DNA of 64,000 nt from HRBIN15 sp039630445 (lineage in GTDB: Bacteria > Armatimonadota > Fimbriimonadia > Fimbriimonadales > GBS-DC): NCBI GenBank assembly GCA_039630445.1, contig JBCNVA010000060.1:1-64000 (forward strand), in the 5' to 3' direction. Both the position numbers and the translations under genes were made by a program. This document shows positions 34,653-41,465 of the stretch, piece after piece. The notes beneath the pieces are model-generated. The model was not told the origin of the DNA. It worked only from the letters and a program-made list of their open reading frames with translations, and did no database searches. Positions within the stretch are counted from its first letter, which is position 1; the number at the start of each line of letters is the position of its first letter.

Positions 34653-36239
34653 GTGCGATTCGGGGTGCTAACCCTCTCGGCTCTTTTGAGTGCGCTGGCA
34701 CATCCGCCACTGGGCTGGTGGTGGCTGATGTTGCTTGCGCCTGCGCCGCTATTTGGCTATTTGCCTGGTAAGCGGGCGCGTGTGGGGTTCCTGTATGGTT
34801 GGTGGTGGGGCTTCGTCTATGGGCTGGTGGTGGGCTTCCCGCTGACCTATCTGGTGAAGTTGCAGACAGGGAGCCTCTGGCTGACGGGAATAGGCTGGAT
34901 AGGGGTGGTGGGGCTAAGCGCGTTGTTCTGGGGGCTGTTCGGCGCGCTGGCAACACGGATGCCGCGCTCTGTGCTTGGCTGTCTGGGGTTGGCAGGGCTA
35001 TGGACGCTGTGCCAGTGGCTGCGCGGGCTGGGACCTTTTGCGTTCGTGTGGGGGCATTTCGCCGTATCGCTCTATCGCGTACCGTTACTCCTGCAGGTCG
35101 CCGACTTGGGCGGAGCATGGGGATTGGAGTTTCTCGTGGCGTTCTGGAACGCGCTGCTGGGCATAGGGCTGATGGCGCGCCTTTCGGGGGGCTTGTCGAT
35201 GGGGGTGCCGACGCTACGAATAAGCGGGCGCAATGAACGGACAGCCATCCGATTCTGGCTTGCAGCGGTGCTGCTATGGACATTCTGGCTGGGGTATGGC
35301 GTAGCTCGCAGGGCAGAGTTCTCTTCACGCATGGTGCTGAATTCCGATGCAAAGGCATCTCTTGCAACCCTTGCGCTGGTGCAGCCGAATGTGAACTTGG
35401 CGCGCACCTACACGCCCGATGAGTGGGAGCCAGTCCGAGTGCAGATTGCCCAGCAGGTGCAGCAGGTGGCGGCGCATCGTCCCTCGCTGATCGTGCTACC
35501 CGAATCGCTGGAGCCGTATCCCCTGCCCGATGTGGCAGAGGCGTTCGAGTTCTGGGGTCGCTTAGCACAGAAGATAAGCGCGCCGATCCTGGTGGGCGGC
35601 TACCGCATCGGCAACCCCCTCACAGGGCAGTACACCAACACCGTGCATCTCTTTCTGCCTGACGGCTCGTGGCGCTATCACGATAAGGTGCAGCTCGTGC
35701 CGCTGGGGGAGACGGTACCCTTCCGCGAGCAGTTACCCTTCCTGCAGGCTTTTGGCGTGGTGGAACGCGACCTGTTGCCTGGCGACTCGTTGGAGCCGCT
35801 TCGGGTGGAGCATTTGCGCATCGGCGCGGTCATCTGCATGGAGTCCACCTACCCCTGGATTGCGCGGGCACTGACACGGCATGGGGCGAACCTGTTGGTG
35901 GTTATTTCGAACGAGTCGTGGTTTGGGCGCACGGCGGCGCTGGAGCAGCATCTGGCGTTCAGTGTGCTACGGGCGGTGGAGACGCGCCGCTGGCTGATTC
36001 GCTGTGCGCCAGAGGGCATCAGCGCATTTATTGCCCCTGATGGGCGCGTTTGGCGTGTGCCCGCTTTTCAGGCAGCGACTCCCGTGCAGACCGTCCGCCT
36101 GATGGATGTGCCGACCTTCTATGTGCGCACAGGTGACTGGATTGTGCTGGCGAGCGCCGTTCTGGCAACGCTGGGTGGGTTCATGAGCGTGCGGGTGCGC
36201 GCTGCACACGCTTCTTGCGACCGCCCAGCAGCCACTTGA
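34653..36239 (+). CDS. lnt: apolipoprotein N-acyltransferase
   Basis: Inner-membrane enzyme of 528 aa that adds the third acyl chain to lipoproteins, a step in sorting to the outer membrane. About six N-terminal helices (1-225) precede the nitrilase domain (about 240-500) with the Glu-Lys-Cys triad: Glu in LPESLEP, Lys in HDKVQLVPLGE, Cys in ICMEST. The GTG start follows TATACT by 6 nt. The linker near residues 180-195 contains a stretch (35201-35218) resembling the palindromic element at 8388-8489. The 3' end overlaps the convergent epimerase gene by 59 bp. Confidence 0.95.
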   Translation: MRFGVLTLSALLSALAHPPLGWWWLMLLAPAPLFGYLPGKRARVGFLYGWWWGFVYGLVVGFPLTYLVKLQTGSLWLTGIGWIGVVGLSALFWGLFGALATRMPRSVLGCLGLAGLWTLCQWLRGLGPFAFVWGHFAVSLYRVPLLLQVADLGGAWGLEFLVAFWNALLGIGLMARLSGGLSMGVPTLRISGRNERTAIRFWLAAVLLWTFWLGYGVARRAEFSSRMVLNSDAKASLATLALVQPNVNLARTYTPDEWEPVRVQIAQQVQQVAAHRPSLIVLPESLEPYPLPDVAEAFEFWGRLAQKISAPILVGGYRIGNPLTGQYTNTVHLFLPDGSWRYHDKVQLVPLGETVPFREQLPFLQAFGVVERDLLPGDSLEPLRVEHLRIGAVICMESTYPWIARALTRHGANLLVVISNESWFGRTAALEQHLAFSVLRAVETRRWLIRCAPEGISAFIAPDGRVWRVPAFQAATPVQTVRLMDVPTFYVRTGDWIVLASAVLATLGGFMSVRVRAAHASCDRPAAT

Positions 36240-37269
36240 ACAGTTTGAGGGCGCCCTGTTCCCACGCCACGCGATGCGTGACGCCCGTGCCGACCTCCAG
36301 CCCCGCTGCATGCTCCAGATACCACTCGTAGGAGCGAATCAGCGCCTCGGCGTTGCTGTAGTGTGCGCCCCAGCCCAGCTTCGCCTTCGCCCGCTCCACC
36401 GACACAAATGAATCTTTATCCGCGGTCTCGTACACCCACTTATAGAGCGGGGAAAGTTTGAGCATCTCCAGAATGCGTAGGATGAACTTCACCAAGCCTG
36501 CGGGCGTAGCCATCGGGCGTGCGCCTGAGCCAGCATAGTCGCATAGCGCTTGCAAATCCTCGCGCACGGTTTGGAACCGCTCCGCGCCGATGTTGAAGGT
36601 GTCGTTCGCCTGTACAGGGTCTACCGTGCAGACCAGCCAGTACGCCTCGCACAGGTCGGACACCTCCAGCAGCTGGTAGCGGTTGCGCCCGCTGCCAATC
36701 ATGGGGATGCGCGCCCCCGATTCCACCCAGTCATAAAGGATCTGGAACACGCCCAATCGCGCGGGTCCGATGAAGGTCTTCGGGCGAATAATGGGCACGA
36801 TATGCCCCTTCTCGCGAAATTCTAAGCAAACACGCTCAGCGAGAATCTTGCTCTCACCATAGGGACCCACGCCGATCAGGGGGTCATCCTCCTCGATGGG
36901 GTGCTTAATAGGAACGCCGTACACCGCGGTGGACGAAACATGGGCGACGCGCTCCACCCCTGCACGGAACGCCTCCTCCAGCACGATGCGCGTGCCATCT
37001 ACATTGGTACTGAAAATATCTGCTCGCTTCCACAAGGGCAACGCTGCCGCGCCGTGAATCACCCAGCGCGGACGCACCTGCTCCATCACCTGACGCACCT
37101 CTTCCCGATTGCGCACATCGCCCCGATAGAACTCCGTACCAGGCGGATATTCCGACTCCTCATAGGGCGCGATATCAAGCAGAGCGATCCGAACCCCTTT
37201 ATCGGTAAAGTGATGCGCCAAATGATAGCCCAGAAAACCCGCGCCTCCCGTAATCAGCACCTTGTCCAT
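36181..37269 (-). CDS. NAD-dependent epimerase/dehydratase (extended SDR)
   Basis: Extended short-chain dehydrogenase of 362 aa. The cofactor loop is GGAGFLG (residues 8-14), Ser in VSSTAVYG and the catalytic pair in YGESK. It probably acts on a nucleotide sugar or a 3-beta-hydroxysteroid-like substrate; the C-terminus (LKLFKWLLGGRKKRVQ) is basic and hydrophobic and may touch the membrane. ATG 37269 is preferred over an upstream in-frame start because TATAAT ends 7 nt before it. Its final 59 bp overlap lnt tail to tail. Confidence 0.9.
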   Translation of the reverse strand: MDKVLITGGAGFLGYHLAHHFTDKGVRIALLDIAPYEESEYPPGTEFYRGDVRNREEVRQVMEQVRPRWVIHGAAALPLWKRADIFSTNVDGTRIVLEEAFRAGVERVAHVSSTAVYGVPIKHPIEEDDPLIGVGPYGESKILAERVCLEFREKGHIVPIIRPKTFIGPARLGVFQILYDWVESGARIPMIGSGRNRYQLLEVSDLCEAYWLVCTVDPVQANDTFNIGAERFQTVREDLQALCDYAGSGARPMATPAGLVKFILRILEMLKLSPLYKWVYETADKDSFVSVERAKAKLGWGAHYSNAEALIRSYEWYLEHAAGLEVGTGVTHRVAWEQGALKLFKWLLGGRKKRVQRAPARS

Positions 37270-37276
37270 CACGGGA

Positions 37277-37282
37277 ATTATA
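37277..37282 (-). promoter_or_regulatory. -10 box for a leaderless epimerase mRNA
   Basis: TATAAT preceded by GG on the minus strand, 7 nt before ATG 37269. Confidence 0.65.
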
Positions 37283-37294
37283 CCATCCAGCGGG

Positions 37295-37300
37295 TATAAT
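37295..37300 (+). promoter_or_regulatory. -10 box of trxA
   Basis: TATAAT preceded by GGG, 35 nt before trxA; 12 bp from the divergent epimerase -10 box. Its transcript has a leader with GGAGGA. Confidence 0.65.
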
Positions 37301-37335
37301 CTCACAACAGGCAACCTGCCTATGCGGAGGAAACT

Positions 37336-37659
37336 ATGGCTACCAAAGCCGTTACGGAGCGCGAATGGGAAACTGAGGTGCTACAATCACCTGTGCCAGT
37401 GCTGGTGGACTTCTGGGCGATCTGGTGTGGCCCCTGTCGCTTGATTGCACCCATCGTTGAGGAACTGGCTAATCAATACGCAGGTAAACTCAAGGTGCTC
37501 AAGGTCGATGTGGACCAGGAGCAGAATCTGGCGATTCGGTACGGGATTATGAGCATCCCCACCCTGCTACTGTTCAAGAATGGGCAGGTGGTGGATCAGA
37601 TTGTGGGTGCGTTGCCGCGAGGGGTTATCGAGGAGCGCGTGAAGCGCCATCTGGATTAA
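37336..37659 (+). CDS. trxA: thioredoxin
   Basis: Cytosolic disulfide reductant of 107 aa with the standard active site WCGPC (Cys31, Cys34), the cis-proline loop SIPT and the usual length. GGAGGA precedes the ATG at proper distance. A 7-nt tandem repeat begins directly after the stop codon. Confidence 0.97.
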   Translation: MATKAVTEREWETEVLQSPVPVLVDFWAIWCGPCRLIAPIVEELANQYAGKLKVLKVDVDQEQNLAIRYGIMSIPTLLLFKNGQVVDQIVGALPRGVIEERVKRHLD

Positions 37660-37687
37660 GCGAATGGCGAATAGCGAGTGGCGAATT
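37660..37687 (+). repeat. 7-nt tandem repeat directly after trxA
   Basis: Four units in register, GCGAATG, GCGAATA, GCGAGTG, GCGAATT, starting on the base after the TAA. Same family as the array ending glgA. Confidence 0.85.
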
Positions 37688-37737
37688 GTAGCGCGATCCC
37701 TGTGATTGTCCCGATAATAACACAAACAGACACAACC

Positions 37738-38866
37738 ATGCTAGACATAAGGAGCATCAGTGAATCGTTGCAGGAGGCACGCCGGCGCCTGACGGCGATC
37801 GGGGAGCATCTTTGACCTCGCAGCGCGGAAATCGGAGCTAACCCGCCTAGAGCGTGAGACGGAAAGCCCCGATTTCTGGGCGGAGCCTGCTCGCGCGCAA
37901 GCCACCATGCAGCAAATCGCGCGGCTCAAGGCGCGTATCGAACCCTACGAGCAGCTGCTGGCTCAAGCGAAGGAGTGCGAGGAGTGGCTCAGTCTGCTCC
38001 AGATGGAATACGACGAAGCGACGGCTCGCGAAATCGCGGCGCAGGTGGAGCAGCTCAAGCGCGAGGTCGAAAAGCTCGACCTGCTCACTCTGCTTGGCGG
38101 CGAGTACGACCGCCAGAACGCCATCCTGGAGATCGACGCAGGCGCAGGCGGCACCGAGGCGTGCGACTGGGTGCAGATGCTGTTGCGGATGTACCTGCGC
38201 TGGGCGCAACGGCGGGGCTTCCGCACCGAGATTGTGGACGAAACGCCTGGGAGCGTCGTCGGCTACGCCAGTGTCGGCATTCTGGTTGAAGGTGAGTACG
38301 CTTACGGACTGCTCAAATCGGAGCATGGGGTACATCGGCTCGTGCGTATCTCACCCTTCGATGCCAGCAGGCGGCGTCATACCTCCTTCGCCCTCGTCGA
38401 GGTGATGCCCCAGATTGAGGAGGCGGAAATCCAGCTCAACCCTGAGGACCTACGCATCGACACCTATCGCGCGAGCGGGCATGGCGGGCAGCATGTGAAC
38501 AAGACCGAATCGGCGGTGCGCATCACCCATATCCCAACGGGCATCACCGCCAGCTGCCAGAACGAGCGCTCGCAGCATCAGAACCGCGCTGTGGCGATGA
38601 AGGTGTTAGCCGCGCGCGTCGCCGAGTACTACCGCCGCCAGCAGGAGCAGAAACTGCAGCAGCTCAAGGGCGAGGTCGTGCCTGCCGAGTGGGGACACCA
38701 GATCCGCTCCTATGTGCTGCAGCCCTACACGCTGGTCAAAGACCACCGCACCAACTATGAAACCAGCAATGTGCAGGCGGTGCTGGACGGCGAAATCGAC
38801 GACTTCATCGAAGCCTACCTGCGCTGGAACGCTTCGCGCCAGTCCGTCGTAGATATTCATGGATAG
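37738..38866 (+). CDS. prfB: peptide chain release factor 2, programmed +1 frameshift
   Basis: RF2 of about 375 aa, reading UGA and UAA stops. Two frames are joined: 25 codons from ATG 37738 to CTT 37810-37812, an in-frame TGA at 37813-37815, then after a +1 slip from GAC at 37814 to the stop at 38866. The slip site CTT-TGA-C with upstream GGGGAG is the classic RF2 autoregulatory signal: low RF2 lets the ribosome slip. The second frame holds the RF2 marks, ISPFDAS, the catalytic loop ASGHGGQHVNKTESAVR (GGQ near residue 250) and QNERSQHQN. There is no clear ribosome site before 37738. The 8-nt repeat array begins at its stop codon. Confidence 0.95.
37801..37816 (+). promoter_or_regulatory. prfB programmed frameshift site
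   Basis: GGGGAGCATCTTTGAC: internal Shine-Dalgarno-like GGGGAG, slippery CTT and in-frame TGA followed by C. The normal product requires +1 slippage here. Confidence 0.93.
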
Positions 38867-38893
38867 CGAAGTGGCGAAATGGCGAAGTGGTGA
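38866..38893 (+). repeat. 8-nt tandem repeat after prfB
   Basis: GCGAAGTG, GCGAAATG, GCGAAGTG and a partial fourth unit, starting with the last base of the prfB stop and running to the start of the next gene. Confidence 0.85.
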
Positions 38894-39532
38894 ATGAGGA
38901 TGAGGGTCTGGTTCGTAATAGCCTGGCTGGGAGTAGTTCTGGGTAATGCCATTGCGCAGACCATCCAGCTTTCGAAGGCGGTTTCGATGGAGACCGTGGG
39001 CGTAGGTTCAAACCCCATCGCCCAGACCATCGTGGAAGCCATGCGCTCTGCTACGGACGCCGAGCTGGCGATGTTAGGTGCTGCCTTCTTTGACGAGACA
39101 GCTCAGTTCCCCGCGGGACCGCTATCGGTCGATGCGCTCCTCAAGGCAGTGCGCTACCCCGATGACGAGGTAGTGGTACTGAACCTCACGGGCGAACAGC
39201 TGCTCCAAGCGTTGGAGCGAGCGGCGGAACTCTATCCCCAGAAAAACAATGCCTTTCTGCAGCTGACGGGCGCGGAGGTGCGTTTCGATCCGAAGGCAGC
39301 GCCGGGCAAGCGCATTCAGAGCGTGTTCATCGGTGGGGCGAAGCTCGACCCGAAACGCACCTATCGCGTGGCGACCACGGCGCCGCTGGCACGCGGTGCG
39401 CTCGGCTACTTCCGAATCTGGAGCAAAGAGCAGATCAGCACCAGCACGGGGCGCAGCCTCGCTGAAGTCGTACGCGACTATCTGCAGCGCCCACGCTCCC
39501 TCATCAGCGAACCTGCCTGGGTCGCCCAATAA
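38894..39532 (+). CDS. exported 5'-nucleotidase C-terminal-domain protein
   Basis: Protein of 212 aa with a signal peptide (about 1-21, LGVVLGNAIAQ). The rest resembles only the C-terminal domain of 5'-nucleotidase/UshA proteins, the part that binds the nucleotide base, e.g. VVVLNLTGEQLLQALERA and GKRIQSVFIGG. The metallophosphatase domain that carries catalysis is absent, so it is unlikely to be an active nucleotidase alone. Start may be ATG 38894 or 38900 (two codons later); GAGG lies just before the latter. Confidence 0.8.
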   Translation: MRMRVWFVIAWLGVVLGNAIAQTIQLSKAVSMETVGVGSNPIAQTIVEAMRSATDAELAMLGAAFFDETAQFPAGPLSVDALLKAVRYPDDEVVVLNLTGEQLLQALERAAELYPQKNNAFLQLTGAEVRFDPKAAPGKRIQSVFIGGAKLDPKRTYRVATTAPLARGALGYFRIWSKEQISTSTGRSLAEVVRDYLQRPRSLISEPAWVAQ

Positions 39533-39544
39533 TTTTGAACCATT

Positions 39545-39616
39545 CACCACCTCGCTACCTCGCCGTTTCGCTATTTTGCTAATTCGCTATTTCGCCACTT
39601 CGCTACTTCGCAATCA
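39545..39616 (+). repeat. nine-unit 8-nt tandem repeat
   Basis: Exactly 72 bp in nine 8-nt steps, consensus CGCYAYTT (CGCTATTT, CGCCACTT, CGCTACTT and variants). It lies between the 5'-nucleotidase-domain gene and the first copy of the tandem duplication. Confidence 0.9.
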
Positions 39617-39618
39617 GG

Positions 39619-39624
39619 TATGAT
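39619..39624 (+). promoter_or_regulatory. -10 box for a leaderless prepilin-like gene (copy A)
   Basis: TATGAT preceded by GG, 9 nt before ATG 39634 and directly after the 8-nt repeat array. Confidence 0.5.
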
Positions 39625-39633
39625 ATACCTACC

Positions 39634-40149
39634 ATGAACGCACAAGGCAAGCTAACTCCGGCGCAGTGGATTATCGTGCTAATTGTGGGCGGGCCATGCC
39701 TTCTCGGCATCGCCGTGCTAATGTTCCCCACTCCTGCGTGGTCACCATGTAAGGACTCAATCAACAGGGGATGTATAGTCAATCTACATCGGTTAGTGAG
39801 GGCCCAGATAACATACGCCCAGGATTACGACGGCTACCTCCCTGATGCCTCGCGCTGGTGCGATCTCACCCGTCCCTATGTGAGGGATTTCGTTGACCGT
39901 GCTGTTTACCGCTGTCCCGCTGTCCCCCAAGAGCAGGGCTTTGGCTACGCGATGAATGTACACCTCTCGCGCCAGAATTGGGATGCGATTCAGAACCCTA
40001 TGCGGACACCCTTGCTCTACGACTCGTCCAATCTGGCGTGGAACACGCATGACCCCTTCACCAGCCTACCCAACCCACCACGCCACGGGCGTCAAGGGAA
40101 CACCATCGCCTTTGCTACTGGGGCTGTGCGCTCGGTTCGCTCGCCCTGA
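39634..40149 (+). CDS. prepilin-like protein, degenerate paralogue (copy A)
   Basis: Protein of 171 aa, close paralogue of the next gene (40351-40866) from one tandem duplication. One membrane helix (about 10-30), then a globular part with DYDGYLPDASRWCDLT and GFGYAMNVHLSRQ. Compared with copy B it has lost the segment with FPVFSQAREEARKT and, at the end, the DG motif: IAFATGAV replaces IAFADGHS. These losses suggest relaxed selection. It also lacks a prepilin peptidase site, as does copy B. Leaderless start inferred from TATGAT 9 nt upstream. Confidence 0.75.
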   Translation: MNAQGKLTPAQWIIVLIVGGPCLLGIAVLMFPTPAWSPCKDSINRGCIVNLHRLVRAQITYAQDYDGYLPDASRWCDLTRPYVRDFVDRAVYRCPAVPQEQGFGYAMNVHLSRQNWDAIQNPMRTPLLYDSSNLAWNTHDPFTSLPNPPRHGRQGNTIAFATGAVRSVRSP

Positions 40150-40290
40150 TGGAGCTGCTGCAGGAGTGGGATCGTCAGGTGCTGGATAGCGGTGCGATGG
40201 TGCCGCGGCTGAAGCATCTTGTTCCGCGCCCGCATCCTTCGAACTCGCCTGATGGGCTGGTTGCACCTGATGAGTACCTCTTTGTTCGCT
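40149..40290 (+). pseudogene. truncated PAP2 phosphatase (copy A remnant)
   Basis: Begins MELLQEWD exactly like the intact gene at 40866 and keeps KHLVPRPHPSN and LVAPDEYLF, but the region between (about 180 bp of the intact gene) and everything after the equivalent of residue ~103 are missing. It has no PSGH or SRxxxxxHxxxD motif, so no phosphatase activity. The frame runs on into 8-nt repeats to 40343. Confidence 0.88.
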
Positions 40291-40333
40291 ATTCACCACT
40301 TCACCATTTCGCTATTTCGCCACTTCGCTATCA
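40287..40333 (+). repeat. 8-nt tandem repeat between the duplicated copies
   Basis: Five complete 8-nt units plus a partial one, same CGCYAYTT consensus and same position relative to the following gene as the array at 39545-39616. Confidence 0.88.
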
Positions 40334-40335
40334 GG

Positions 40336-40341
40336 TAGAAT
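40336..40341 (+). promoter_or_regulatory. -10 box for a leaderless prepilin-like gene (copy B)
   Basis: TAGAAT preceded by GG, 9 nt before ATG 40351; same arrangement as copy A. Confidence 0.5.
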
Positions 40342-40350
40342 AGACTCACT

Positions 40351-40866
40351 ATGAGCACACAAGGTAGGCGGATTCCTGCATGGCTAATTATCCTGCTGGT
40401 CGTGGGCGGGTTATGCCTCCTCGGCATGTGCGTGCTGCTGCCTGCGATTCTGTTCCCCGTCTTTTCGCAGGCACGCGAGGAAGCAAGGAAAACCGTATGT
40501 TTGAGCAACCTGAAGCAGCTGGCGGCTGCCCAGGAGATGTACGCCAACGATCACGACGGTCGCTTCCCTACCGCCTCGCGTTGGAGCGACCTGACCCGCC
40601 TCTATGTGGCGAATCCAGAGACCTACCGCTGCCCTTCCGTGCCTCAAGAGCGGGGCTTCGGCTATGCGATGAATGTGCGCCTCTCGCGTCAGAAGCGGGA
40701 GGCGATTCAGGATCCCTCGCAAACACCCTTGCTCTACGATTCGTCCAATCTGGCGTGGAACGCGCATGACCCCTTCACCAGCCTGCCCAACCCACCACGA
40801 CATGGGCGCGAAGTAAATAATATCGCCTTTGCCGATGGGCACTCGAAATCAGTTCGTTCGCCCTAA
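40351..40866 (+). CDS. prepilin-like protein with C-terminal DG motif (copy B)
   Basis: Protein of 171 aa. One N-terminal membrane helix runs into LFPVFSQAREEARKTVCLSN, the sequence that follows the cleavage site in the many type IV prepilin-like (DUF1559-type) proteins of Armatimonadota and Planctomycetota, and the end carries IAFADGHSKSV. The GFTLIE prepilin peptidase motif itself is replaced, so it is probably membrane-anchored rather than assembled into a pilus. The stop overlaps the start of the PAP2 gene by one base (TAATG), so the two are co-translated. Confidence 0.82.
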   Translation: MSTQGRRIPAWLIILLVVGGLCLLGMCVLLPAILFPVFSQAREEARKTVCLSNLKQLAAAQEMYANDHDGRFPTASRWSDLTRLYVANPETYRCPSVPQERGFGYAMNVRLSRQKREAIQDPSQTPLLYDSSNLAWNAHDPFTSLPNPPRHGREVNNIAFADGHSKSVRSP

Positions 40867-41420
40867 TGGAGCTGCTGCAGGAGTGGGATTGTCAGGCGCT
40901 GTATGCGGTCAATCACGGATTGCACCATCCGTGGCTCAGCCCACTGATGTGGCTGTTCACCTCGCTGGGTCTGGGTTGGGTGCAGCTCCTGTTGTTGCTG
41001 GGTGCGACGCTGGTGTTGCGCTGGCAGCGTCGCTGGCGGCTGGTGTTCCTGCCGGGCGTTGTCGCCTGGCTGGGGAGTGGCGCGACGGTGCAGCTGTTGA
41101 AGCATCTGGTGCCGCGTCCGCGTCCTTCGAACCTGCCTGATGTGCTGGTTGCGCCTGATGAGCGCATCTTTGCCCGCTCGTTTCCGTCGGGGCACACGGC
41201 GACAGCGTTCGCGCTGGCATGCTGGCTCTGGCTGATGGTGCGCGGCACGCGCTACCGATGGCTGGGCTGGCTCGGCTGGTTGCTGGCAGCGCTGGTAGGA
41301 CTCTCGCGCGTCTATCGGGGCGTGCATTACCCCTCCGATGTGCTAGTGGGAGCAGCTATTGGCATTCTGTGGGGAGCGATCGCCTTCGTATGGCTCAATC
41401 GCTCCCCTACCCATGCTTGA
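40866..41420 (+). CDS. PAP2-family membrane phosphatase
   Basis: Integral membrane phosphatase of 184 aa, probably an undecaprenyl-diphosphate or phosphatidate phosphatase. All three family motifs are present: KHLVPRPRP, PSGHT and SRVYRGVHYPSD, the last two carrying the catalytic histidines. About five membrane helices. Translation is coupled to the prepilin-like gene through TAATG. A truncated duplicate lies at 40149-40290. Confidence 0.94.
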   Translation: MELLQEWDCQALYAVNHGLHHPWLSPLMWLFTSLGLGWVQLLLLLGATLVLRWQRRWRLVFLPGVVAWLGSGATVQLLKHLVPRPRPSNLPDVLVAPDERIFARSFPSGHTATAFALACWLWLMVRGTRYRWLGWLGWLLAALVGLSRVYRGVHYPSDVLVGAAIGILWGAIAFVWLNRSPTHA

Positions 41421-41465
41421 TTTTGGCAGGGTACGACGGCATGCTTACGCCATCGCACCCTTACC

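Noticed and set aside
34471..35568. Long minus-strand open frame of 365 codons
   Set aside because: Lies antisense to lnt, is Pro/Ala/Arg-rich with no domain, and is a GC-rich shadow frame.
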